From NCBI GenBank assembly GCA_002104935.1, contig MCGT01000002.1, forward strand, positions 1,054,001 through 1,118,000: DNA of 64,000 nt. The letters are read 5' to 3'. The notes beneath the pieces were generated by a model. The model did not search any database. It was not told where the DNA came from and saw nothing but the letters and a program-made list of their open reading frames with translations. Source of the stretch: Hesseltinella vesiculosa (taxonomy: Eukaryota; Mucoromycota; Mucoromycetes; Mucorales; Cunninghamellaceae). Made by a program: the position numbers and the translations under genes. Positions within the stretch are counted from its first letter, which is position 1. Each line of letters starts with the position of its first letter. Of the stretch, positions 46,899 through 56,262 are shown piece after piece.

Positions 46899-48271
46899 TC
46901 AAAACGAGCCGCAAAGCAGATCGATGCCATGTGTCCAAATATAAGGTCCAACAATGAGGAACATTAGGCATTGGCCGCTGACCACAGACACGATGCCATA
47001 GGCATAGGCTTGGCGGTGTCGTAAAATCGTAAGCTCCACCTATCAAATGAGATATAAAAAAAAATTGAACACATGCACTTGAGAGAGATCCGTCAGATGC
47101 GCTTACCACAAATGTCGAGATCGTTGTCAAGCAACCTGAGGTAATGGGGAGAAGCATGAGAAACCATGACCGATGATGGAAAAGCACTTTGATGCAGACA
47201 CCACTTTTTTGTTTTACCGCAAAAACCGTCTGACAGAGCATTCAAGACAAGACAGGAGATGGGTGACACAGGGACGCTGTAGCGCAACAGGTAGAGGACG
47301 GCTAAGACCAAGGTGCCAAAGATATTGGCGATAAATGTACCCAAGGGTGTAAATTTGGTTGCGCCATTGTAAAAGCTGAGGCGCCAGCGCAGCAATGCAC
47401 CGACCGGTGCAAACACGCAGGCCAGCGAGAGTTCTTGTTGATTCGGACTCAACGCGGCTACCAGAATCACAGCCACCCAGGAGAGCATGCCAAACACGAT
47501 CACCAGCCAGTCCTGCACAGTCAGATGGTTGCATGAGAAGCCCAAGGATACCAGTTTCGGGATTCTGGCCACACTGGAGCGACGTCGCTGATGTTGATTT
47601 GCCTTGGTGTCATTAGCAATGGGCGTACCCAACGGAAGTGCGGTGGGCATAGCCACAGTTTCGTCCACGGTGTCGCCATTGCTGCACACTTTGGTCTGCT
47701 GTTGCCATTGCTGGTCGCGTTTGCTTCTGGCCCAATGGCGGTATTTCTTTTGCATGGATTCCAGAACAAAGCCGGCGTGGCGGCCCGTGCGGAAGCCATG
47801 GATCGACATGGCCAAGGTCACAAGGAATTGAGAGATGGCAGCCAAGATGTTCTTGCCCACGCTATGGTCATCGGCGCTGACGTTGGCAAATGCCGCAAAG
47901 ATGCCCCATTGCCAAGATGAAAAAGTAGTGATTGATCCGCACAGTCCCGTAGCCACCCCGACTTGCAGAGAGTGATAGACAAAAAAAAGGTGGTTTTTGT
48001 ACACTGTGACGATACCCATAATGAAGCAACCAACCCATTGCGCATAGATCAATGAGAATACAGGTGCACCGCTGTAGGTTTCGAGTCGTTGCAAGGCAAT
48101 CCGGATAAGGACACCTGCGATGGAAAAAGGGATGATCATAAACGTAATCACCATCTTCTTTTCGTATACGGTGTCATTGGAAGGTTGTCGTAAAAGCTGC
48201 GAAGCAAGTTGCAGCGTTTCTACAGCACCATCTGCAGCTTCTTGTTGTGCCGTCTCAGCTCGATGATCCAT
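46899..48271 (-). CDS. FEX1: Fluoride export protein FEX (two-domain CrcB type)
   Basis: A plasma-membrane fluoride channel that protects fungi from environmental fluoride. There are three exons (48271-47218, 47135-47107, 47039-46899), 407 aa. Two CrcB-like repeats are visible. The first ends in GLCGSITTFSSWQWG, the second in GFCG-CLTTISTFV, assembled across intron 1 with a 29-nt middle exon. These paired G-x-C-G-x-x-T-T motifs contribute to the Na+ site and the fluoride pore. A basic cytoplasmic loop (QKKYRHWARSKRDQQWQQQT) and a linker helix join the halves. Start at ATG 48271; the frame could extend only through a non-ATG codon. The divergent neighbour at 48432 is 160 bp away, so the two probably share a promoter region. 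Confidence 0.95.
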
Positions 48272-48431
48272 GGACAAGCATTAAAAAATTAGCGGGAAGA
48301 AAGATGGCCAGATTCAAGCAAGATGGCATCGGCACGGTTGATTTTTGGCACTCCGCAGAATCAAAAGAGGAGGGGGAAAAGAATTTTTTCCCTTTTTCTT
48401 TTTTCTTTATTCTTTTACCAATCGATTGATT

Positions 48432-49192
48432 ATGGCTGTCATCAAAGCGTCCCCTCTGGAATCATACGATCTTGTCGAAGCTACTGAAGCCGACTTGCCT
48501 GCCATCTTGGAAATTTACAATGAGCGAGTGCGCAACTCCACTTCGCTGCTGGTCTATGACCCCGTGCCTCTTGACAACCGCAAAACCTGGTTGCTTGATG
48601 CTCAAGCCAAAGGATACCCTGTGATTGTTGCCAAGGACAAGAACACAAAAGAAACTGTGGCCTATGCCTCTCTTGGCCAGTACCGTCCTCACAATGCCTA
48701 CATTCTGTAAGAAAGAGAGCAGAGTAAGAGACCTCTCACCATGTACTGACCCCCTCTTTTTTTTATGGGACCTTCCTTCAGGGCTGCGGAAGTGTCTGTT
48801 TATGTGGATCAAAACCATCATCGCCGAGGACTCGGTCGCTTGTTGTTGGAAGAGCTGATCCGGATCGGCCAACAAATGAAGCTGCGAAGCCTGATTGGTA
48901 AGTCAAGGATCGAAAAAAACTGCCAAACAGGGATAGATTAGCGGCGGCCTCGTTGACCTTTTTCTATTATTTTTCATCGACAGCAAGCATCACATCGGAA
49001 AATGCACCTTCCATCCAATTGTTTGAAAAGTACCAGTTCACCATGGCTGGCACTTTCCATGATGTGGGGTACAAATTCGGCCGATTTGTCGATGTCACGT
49101 TTTTAGAGCGCCTTCTTGATGTCGAGGTCAAATTCGACGGGGCTGCTGCCTTTGTACCATTCCCCTGGGGCAACTACAAGTGCCTGGCTTAA
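48432..49192 (+). CDS. GNAT acetyltransferase, phosphinothricin-acetyltransferase (PAT/bar-like) type
   Basis: There are three exons (48432-48706, 48782-48897, 48984-49192), 199 aa. The N-terminal VEATEADLPAILEIYNERVR matches PAT-like GNATs. The acetyl-CoA-binding motif A is AAEVSVYVDQNHHRRGLGRL (Q/R-x-x-G-x-G/A form HHRRGLGR). The C-terminus has ASITSENAPSIQLFEKYQF and a GTFHDVGYKFGRFVDV segment. Family members N-acetylate amino acids or analogues such as phosphinothricin and methionine sulfone. The natural substrate is unknown. Start at the first ATG, preceded by a T-rich leader. Confidence 0.9.
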
Positions 49193-49198
49193 AGGGTC

Positions 49199-49201
<3 letters not shown>

Positions 49202-49229
<28 letters not shown>
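49202..49229. repeat. (TA)n microsatellite
   Basis: About 14 uninterrupted TA units directly after the stop of the acetyltransferase gene, so within or near its 3' UTR. Confidence 0.95.
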
Positions 49230-49232
<3 letters not shown>

Positions 49233-49420
49233 AGATTATCATTATTCATTAAAAGAGCATTATACCGGTACTGTCAAACCAAAACATTTGAACCGAGAGA
49301 ATCCAAAAGCAATAGCATGCATGACTCACGACGTCCAGCTAGGTCGCTAACCCATTTTGGGCACGGCGGATCTCCGATTCCACGTGGATGGGTATATCGT
49401 CGTAGCACGCAATACGAGGT

Positions 49421-49905
49421 AAAAAGAATAAGCAAAGGCAAGAATTCACGGAAAGTCTTGTTGCACAGGGATAAAAACCGCCCAATAAAATGCCTTCTTT
49501 CTTTTTGGTAATTTCATCTAACATCACCTCGCCGGGATCACGTTTAAGAACCATGAGAGGAAAAAAACTTACCGCTCTCCAGAACTCACGGAAATGGAGG
49601 TTACGCAGGGCTAAAAATCTGCCAATAAAATGGCACTTCTCTTTTTGGCTATTTCTACTATCATCACTTCTACAAGAAGGGCTTCGTTTATCCTCACCTC
49701 AACCCGGATTCTTCTTTTGGAGGCTGCTATTAAAAATTCAAAAAAATGCACTCCTTTCCCTTATTTTCTTTTTTACTTTTCTTCCCCTATATCCTATCAA
49801 CCTCATATTACATTCACGTTTCCATTACCTCAGCCATCATGACATCACGCAACATTGCACGACTATCTAACACCGCAATTCAGCGTTACATTGGAAGATA
49901 CGATA
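49421..49905 (+). repeat. MULE left terminal inverted repeat
   Basis: Matches the reverse complement of 53516-53949. It contains two diverged direct sub-repeats, about 49443-49532 and 49580-49680, each with a cacggaaa...(g)caggg(a/c)taaaaa...ccaataaaatg core. At its inner end it carries the start codon and first codons of the transposase frame (ATG at 49838). The left copy has an extra segment of about 50 bp (about 49503-49556) not found on the right. Confidence 0.85.
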
Positions 49906-49951
49906 AAATGATAAGCCTCATCCCCCGCCGTGAGTTCTCCGTGGCACGAAT

Positions 49952-49975
49952 GTTGAACAATAAAAATTATTCAAC
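49952..49975. other. Perfect hairpin just inside the left MULE TIR
   Basis: GTTGAA...TTCAAC palindrome with inner AAT/ATT pairing around an A-rich loop. It lies between the left TIR and the 3' end of the transposase gene. It could be a 3'-end or folding signal for the minus-strand transcript, or a relic of rearrangement. Confidence 0.5.
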
Positions 49976-50053
49976 CTTTGTCAATGATGAGTATGATACA
50001 ACAACTTCCCAGTCTTGGACGATTAATTAACGCCATGACCAAGCACCATTTTA

Positions 50054-53000
50054 TTACATGTGTAAGGTATTACGTGTGCCATCCCTCCAGGTTCGAGGCG
50101 TATGGTTTGCCCTTCTTTGTCTGCGACTTTCTTCCAAGTAGCCATCGATGTCACGCGCCATTGCATCATCAAACCGTGGGACTTGTTCGGTTGGCAAGTG
50201 ACCTCGTACCTGCTGCATTATACCATCAAAATAGATTCGTTCTTCGTTGTCAAGGTGGTCTAGTTGATCTCGTCTATTACTGAAATGAACAATCTGCTGG
50301 CGAAGCTGCGCTCTTTCTTGTTCGATTTGCTGCAGGCGATGCAGCAATGCCTCATGCTCTACAATCAATGCCTGCTCCGATTCATTGACTGCCTGTTCAT
50401 CAGAGTCCAATGACTCTCGCTCTTGCTGGTACTGTTGGTGTCTTATCCTGGAATCGCGCATGGATATTTCAAGACGCTCCACCATTTCCTCATCTGTCGG
50501 CTGCCTTGGTTGAATACGTCGGCGCTGCTGTCTGGAAGGTTGCACTGTCGTAACTTCACTACTATCATCACTGTCATGGATCTCAATGATGGTAATAGTT
50601 TGGTTGCTCTCTGGAGAGGGCGATCGAGGGCGGCGTTGGGAAAGTAATTGCGTGGGTTGGAGAATTGAGGGAGGTGGTCTAGTGGACTGGGGAACAGTGC
50701 CAGAAGAGCGGTGAGATTGATAAGGCCTGCGGTGTGGCGGGATGAAGAGGACATCATCATCAATGGTAAGTGGCAACAAGGTGTGTTGTGGTGAGGTAGT
50801 GGGTGATTGAAGAGTTGGAGGGGACGGAATGGCAGAGAAATCAACTGGCGGAGATCTTGAGCGGGATGTTGCAAGGTCCACGGTAGGGTTGACTAATATG
50901 TATGGATTGATTGCCACCATTTGCTCAAATCGAGCAGCATCGTCACGCTATTTTAAAATAAATAAATATAAATGCATTTTTTTTTTGAGGGGAGGATTGG
51001 ACTTACAGGGACAAGTCTGACGTATGGAGGGAAAAGGTTCCTCATAATGACATATCGTCGTGGTGTCAAGTGGCCCATGCTGTTACCCATATCAAGGCTG
51101 CGATGCACAAGGTGTTTGCAGAGAAGGAAGCGACTATGGACAAAATAAGGGCATCCACAAATCCAACGGGCAGTATCCACTTCGTACAGAGAGAAGCTGT
51201 CGTCGGGAACTGTACTTGATGCCAGGATTGCCCATTCGTTGCGAAAGTCATTTTCCCATGATGGAGCTGTCACCCGTCGAGCAAGCTTTTCATTGAATTG
51301 TCGTATTTTTTTGGCGCACGTCTTGGAAATGATTTTGAATACCAAGTAATCTAGGCGTGGGCGATTGTGGTTGAGGAGATCCACTCTGAATTGTCAAAAA
51401 GAAAAGGATTAATTGATGGAAATAAAATAATGCAAAAAAAAAAAAACCTTTTCAGCACCCGCCAGTGCGATTCGACCATCATGGTTGTTTTTGATGAAGG
51501 GATTGCATCTCTTGTACTTCGAGCCCACATATTCCATTCATTACTGGTATACCAGTTGCTGTACAGGTACACCCAAACAAAGACCAAATTCTTATCACGA
51601 CAAAACTGGTAGATTTGATACACTACCGCTTGGTGGATTTGTTGTGGCGAGAATGTGCTGGAGAAGCGAGAGGTGCCATCTTCTAAAAAACTCCAAATTA
51701 GGAAATGTGCCGATGCATAATTTTTTTTTTGCCTTTTTCTTACCATTTTGCAAGAGCAAAGGGAAATTATGATGGAGGTCGTAATGTTTGCCGACCATTT
51801 CAGTGATTTGCTTTCGTGTCGAGTCACAAAGCATCCCATTTGAAGCGCGTCCAATGTCGATTGGAATGAAATTACGGTCGACGAAGTCAAACTCATCTCG
51901 TGCACGAGCAGGGTTGTAATTTCTAAAAAGGACCAAGCCTCTGGATGGCTTTCCGAGGTATTGATCTATTGCTCTTTTGATGTGCCAAATACAGTGACGG
52001 ATTTTCTCGGGACTGAATACGCTTCGGATTGGATTCAGTTGACCTTTGTCCTTGTCACAGAAAATAAAAGTGGGATCAAGCCGATGTTCAACTCTTAAAC
52101 TCATGAGGAATAGCTTGAGTGCGTGGACTCTATAACTATCAGGCTCATCATTTTCGTCTTCGTTGGTTTGGTTTCGGCGGGGGCCAACTGGGCGTTTGAC
52201 AAGAAGGTAAGCCACCGGAAATCCAGACCCTCTGATGGTGGCAATCAAAGCAAAGAGTTCAAATGATTCACGGTTTGTCTTAAAAGTTGAATCAATATGA
52301 AATTCACTTATTTCTTCACTGCGAATACCAGTGCAGACTTGCAGGAATGGGGTATAAAAACCGATGAACTGGTTTTCTCCGTCGTTACTGAAAGCCAGCT
52401 AATTAAATTAAGCACGCCGATTCCGCAGAAAAAAAAAATATTAGATTAGATGGTATGAGGGTCAGTTTATTCTGTGATATGACTACAGTATACTAGCACG
52501 GTCCATAGCTCCACTGTCTCGCAGCAATTTGCCATCTCTCTCAGTTTTCATCCTGGCACTTTTTTTTCTTGTCATTCTTTTCCTCTCCCTCTATTTACCT
52601 GTCCAAAGTTGTTAACCTCATGCATTTGCAAGAGGCGCTGAGCAGAGTGCAGCGCATTGTCTTCGCATCGGTAATATCGTTCAAGGGACTGCTTGTACCA
52701 ATAGTACACTTGCGCATATGTCAACATGGCAGCGGGGAAACGTATGTTCGCTTCGTCGTGCACATATGTAGGGCTTCGACCAATAGCAAAGTTATGGATG
52801 AAGCGTCTGACTTCATCATCAACAGGGCGGCGAGTCGATATTTCCAGGGGGTGGAGGTTGTCTTCATGGCGCAAAGTGCAATGGATCCAATGCTGCTTTA
52901 CATCCACAAAACCGATCAGCCGACCGTTGCAGTCGTATGTTGTGATGCGGTCGTGTAAACGTTGAAGGGTCCTTTCTGTCAATATACATAAAATGTGAGG

Positions 53001-53581
53001 TATTACTCAATCTTTTTAAACAACTTGATATGAACTGATTAGTTACCTGGTATTTGCTGCTGGAAGCTGCTGGAATTACTGCAAGAGGCATAGAAAGCGA
53101 TTGCAGAGCGTTTTGCCGGGTTGTTGACTCTATCAAGATAAAACTCGAAGCCAGTGACACCATAGACATGCGCAATCACACGACGAATGATATAATCTTC
53201 GGGCATGCTTGCGAGATCATCAGGAAGGTGAATGTTGAGAGGTAAGACAGCATTGTTTCCGAACTGCGAGTAGATTTCACCAAGATCATCCCAATGGATC
53301 ATGGCTTCAGCTGGAGGAGTTCGTTGGCGAGTGCCGCTGCTCCGACAGCGCATGCAAGTTCGGTACCAGCATCTATGTCCTTCAAACTCGGGAAGATGTC
53401 GTTTGCACTTGCAATCGGAACACTGGGCAAGTGGCGCAACATCTGGGGCAGTAGGGTCGGTTTGAATCAAACGTGGATGAGGCTCCGTCATTGGGAAGTT
53501 GTTGTTCCCATCAATATCGTATCTTCCAATGTAACGCTGAATTGCGGTGTTAGATAGTCGTGCAATGTTGCGTGATGTCAT
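50054..53581 (-). CDS. MULE transposase with SWIM zinc finger
   Basis: Several exons form one apparently open frame: 53581-53047, 52975-52599, about 52402-51750, about 51690-51450, about 51384-51005 and about 50948-50054. The N-terminus (MTSRNIARLSNTAIQRYIGR) lies inside the right TIR and is followed by a cysteine-rich finger (CSDCKCKRHL...CWYRTCMRC). The MULE domain has HIDSTFKTNRESFELFALI (first Asp), FIFCDKDKGQLNPIRSVF (second Asp) and CIWHIKRAIDQYL. The SWIM finger is WICGCPYFVHSRFLLCKHLVH (CxC...CxH). A long acidic/Gln-rich tail with a coiled coil closes the protein. It would cut and paste the element. I saw no stop or frameshift, but the fourth and fifth exon joins are approximate. Confidence 0.85.
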
Positions 53582-53949
53582 GATGGCTGAGGTAATGGAA
53601 ACGTGAATGTAATATGAGGTTGATAGGATAGGGGAAGAAAAGTAAAAAAGAAAATAAGGAAAGGAGTGCATTTTTTTGAATTTTTAATAGCAGCCTCCAA
53701 AAGAAGAATCCGGGTTGAGGTGAGGATAAACGAAGCCCTTCTTGTAGAAGTGATGATAGTAGAAATAGCCAAAAAGAGAAGTGTCATTTTATTGGCAGAT
53801 TTTTAGCCCTGCGTAACCTCCATTTCCGTGAGTTCTGGAGAGCGGTAAGTTTTTATCATGAGAGGTGAGAAAGAAGGCATTTTATTGGGTGAATTTTATC
53901 CCTGTGCAACAAGATTTTCCGTGAATTCTGGCCTTTGCGATTCTTTTTG
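53516..53949 (-). repeat. MULE right terminal inverted repeat
   Basis: Inverted partner of 49421-49905. It covers the promoter region, the start codon (53581) and the first 22 codons of the transposase gene. Differences from the left copy include single-base changes and loss of a TA and a C in pyrimidine runs. Confidence 0.85.
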
Positions 53950-54509
53950 TATGGTGGAGTAAGGTGAGGATAGCAAAGCGCTGGTTGGCTGCAGCTTGGA
54001 GTATGGTGGAGTAAGGTGAGGAAAGCAAAGCGCTGGTTGGCTGCAGCTTGGAGTATGGAGTAAGGTGAGGATAGCAAAGCGCTGGTTGGCTGCAGCTTGG
54101 AGTATGGTGGAGTAAGGTGAGGATAGCAAAGCGCTGGTTGGCTGCAGCTTGGAGTATGGTGGAGTAAGGTGAGGAAAGCAAAGCGCTGGTTGGCTGCAGC
54201 TTGGAGTATGGAGTAAGGTGAGGATAGCAAAGCGCTGGTTGGCTGCAGCTTGGAGTATGGTGGAGTAAGGTGAGGATAGCAAAGCGCTGGTTGGCTGCAG
54301 CTTGGAGTATTGTGGAGTAAGGTGAGGATAGCAAAGCGCTGGTTGGCTGCAGCTTGGAGTATGGAGTAAGGTGAGGATAGCAAAGCGCTGGTTGGCTGCA
54401 GCTTGGAGTATGGTGGAGTAAGGTGAGGATAGCAAAGCGCTGGTTGGCTGCAGCTTGGAGTATGGTGGAGTAAGGTGAGGATAGCAAAGCGCTGGTTGGC
54501 TGCAGCTCC
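53950..54509. repeat. Tandem satellite, 11 monomers with trimeric higher-order repeat
   Basis: Monomers share the core gctggttggctgcagctt; cores begin at 53980, 54032, 54081, 54133, 54185, 54234, 54286, 54338, 54387, 54439 and 54491. Spacings run 52-49-52-52-49-52-52-49-52-52, so long-long-short units repeat as a 153-bp trimer. The short monomer lacks ggt. The second monomer of the first two trimers shares a gaggaaagc variant, evidence that trimers rather than single units were amplified. The array lies exactly between the MULE right TIR and the Tc1 left TIR. Confidence 0.93.
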
Positions 54510-54514
54510 ACCAA

Positions 54515-55909
54515 CGGTACCGCAACCTCGAAAAAAAAATTGGAAAGTGTTCAAATTCCGCCCCAATCAGTGAGAGGTGTCGTGGAAATAAAACGGGGTT
54601 TTTACGTCATCAGACGTGCCTTTTACACTTTTTTTTGCACTCATACATGGCACTATCAACTGAAGTCAAAGCCCAAGTTTACAGAATGAAAAAACTCGGA
54701 TGCAGTAACAAGGAAATCGTATCTGAATTTCAGCTTTCAACTTCTCAAATTTACCAGATAATAAACGAATACGAAGATCGAGGCACATTCGAACGTAAAA
54801 AGGGCTCAGGAAGAAAACCAAAACTCACCGACCGTGACCGAAGGGCCCTTTCGTCGTATGTAAAAAAAAAATAGGCGAGCTCCACTTACTGACATCAAGG
54901 TGAATCTACTCAATGATGTTCACATCTGCACGATTCGCAAGGAGCTTCATGGAATGGGATACCATTCGCGTGTTGCAAAGAAAACACCATACCTGACCGA
55001 CAGACATAAAGCAGCAAGACTGGCATTTGCAAAAGCGCACGGAAACTGGTCAATTGAAGACTGGAAGAACGTGCTATGGACCGATGAAGCGACTTTTGAA
55101 ATTGGTGAAGAATCGAGGCAGGTACGCGTATGGCGTTTGAAGGACGAAGGCTACCAAGAAAACTGTCTTTTGAAGACTTTCAGAAGCAATCGATCGTCGA
55201 TAATGGTGTGGGGAGGTATAGCCCATGGAAAGCGAACTGACTTGTCGATATTCCGCAAGACGGGAAGGAATGAACGCAAGACCAAGTCGAAGTCTGAGGA
55301 TTTTGTGGTGCTCGTCTATGAAGGCCTTATTTCGAAGTATCAGCAGGAGAACCTTGGCTTTATTCTGATGGAGGACGGTGCCTCCACGCACCAGAGTCTT
55401 GTGTCGAAGAAATGGAGAAAGGACCATGGCATTGAGAAGTTGGACTGGCCAGCGCAGTCGCCTGATCTGAACCCAATCGAAAACCTCTGGAAAAAAATGA
55501 AAAACCGCGTTTCAGCCAAGTTTAAACCAGGAACTACGCTTGACAAGTTCACGCCGATGGTTAAAAAAGCTTGGGATGATATTAACCCTGAGGATGATTG
55601 GAACAAGTTGATCGAATCTATGCCAGAGAGATTGAAAGCAGTGATAGAAAATAAAGGAGGAAGGACGCGATGGTGAGTTTCACTATTTTTGACACCATTT
55701 TTGTCACCCTGTCTGCTCCCTATAATAATTCCAGAGCTCATTTTCAAATGGAAGAAAGTTCATATACTAGGCTCCTCTCACTCGAAGTTTGGTCCCATTT
55801 ACTCCTGTTTTAATGATGAATATGGCCATTCAACTCAAGAGGACCATTTAAAAAAAAAAATGTTGCGGATTTTGAACACTTTCCTTCTTTTTTCGAGGTT
55901 ACGGTACCG
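54515..55909. mobile_element. Tc1/mariner-family DNA transposon
   Basis: Inverted repeats of about 45 bp bound the element: left 54515-54561 (CGGTACCGCAACCTCGAAAA...) and right 55865-55909 (its inverse, with a C/T and small A-run differences). A TA dinucleotide is embedded at each end (54518-54519 and 55905-55906), consistent with TA target duplication. It encodes one transposase, frameshifted. It is inserted at the edge of the satellite. Confidence 0.9.
54647..55676 (+). pseudogene. Tc1-like DD34E transposase, frameshifted at an A10 run
   Basis: The N-terminal part (54647-54874) has two helix-turn-helix regions typical of Tc1 (EVKAQVYRMKKLGCSNKEIV, LSTSQIYQIINEYEDRGTFE) and a GSGRKPKL linker. 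It ends at a stop right after an A10 run (54862-54871). The catalytic part continues in another frame from that run (NRRAPLTDIKVN...) and is open to 55676. It has WTDEATF (first Asp), FILMEDGASTHQS (second Asp) and DLNPIENLW (Glu), with 34 residues between the second Asp and the Glu. Removing one A would join the halves. It is therefore either a single-base inactivation or a slippage site. No other damage seen. Confidence 0.9.
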
Positions 55910-56177
55910 GTACAGTATCGACACCTCAAATCACAAATAACTCAAGCATGTGTCACAGAATCACAGGCTTTTAAGCGGGGGAAGGTGGCCCTGTCACACG
56001 TTGGGGTCACAGATTGTGAAACGTACACAAGGTATTAGCAGCTTGGTAAGTGAAGTTCATACCAAAGTATTTCACCTCAGTAAAAGGGTCCATTGAAACG
56101 TGCTGGTGTCACCTTGGAAACGAAAAAGGGTTTTTTTTTTTTTTTTTTTGTCTTTATTTTTCCCTCCACGACCCATA

Positions 56178-56252
56178 CCCACCTCTCTTTCTCTCTCCTC
56201 ACTCACCCACTCACATACACACACTCTCTCACTCTCACTCACTCACTCTCTA
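56178..56252. repeat. CT/CA-rich microsatellite
   Basis: Mixed (TC)n, (CA)n and (CTCA)n repeats immediately upstream of the Crypton-like gene start, probably within its leader. Confidence 0.85.
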
Positions 56253-56262
56253 TCAATATCAA

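Larger units (their letters stand above)
49421..53949. mobile_element. Mutator-like DNA transposon (MULE) with long TIRs
   Basis: The element is bounded by inverted repeats of about 430-485 bp (49421-49905 and 53516-53949) that are nearly identical apart from a few indels. Between them is one spliced gene on the minus strand encoding a MULE transposase with a SWIM zinc finger. The outer ends read approximately AAAAAGAAT(A)GC; no clear 9-bp target duplication is visible, the right flank being satellite repeat. With close TIRs and an apparently open transposase gene it looks recently active. It abuts the satellite array on its right. Confidence 0.85.

Noticed and set aside
49838..50030. Plus-strand ORF starting in the left MULE TIR as an independent gene
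   Set aside because: Its start is a copy of the transposase N-terminus within the inverted repeat and the continuation is short and unrelated; treated as part of the TIR finding.
53950..54509. Possible CRISPR-like array
   Set aside because: The 52/49-bp units are contiguous with no variable spacers; this is a tandem satellite.
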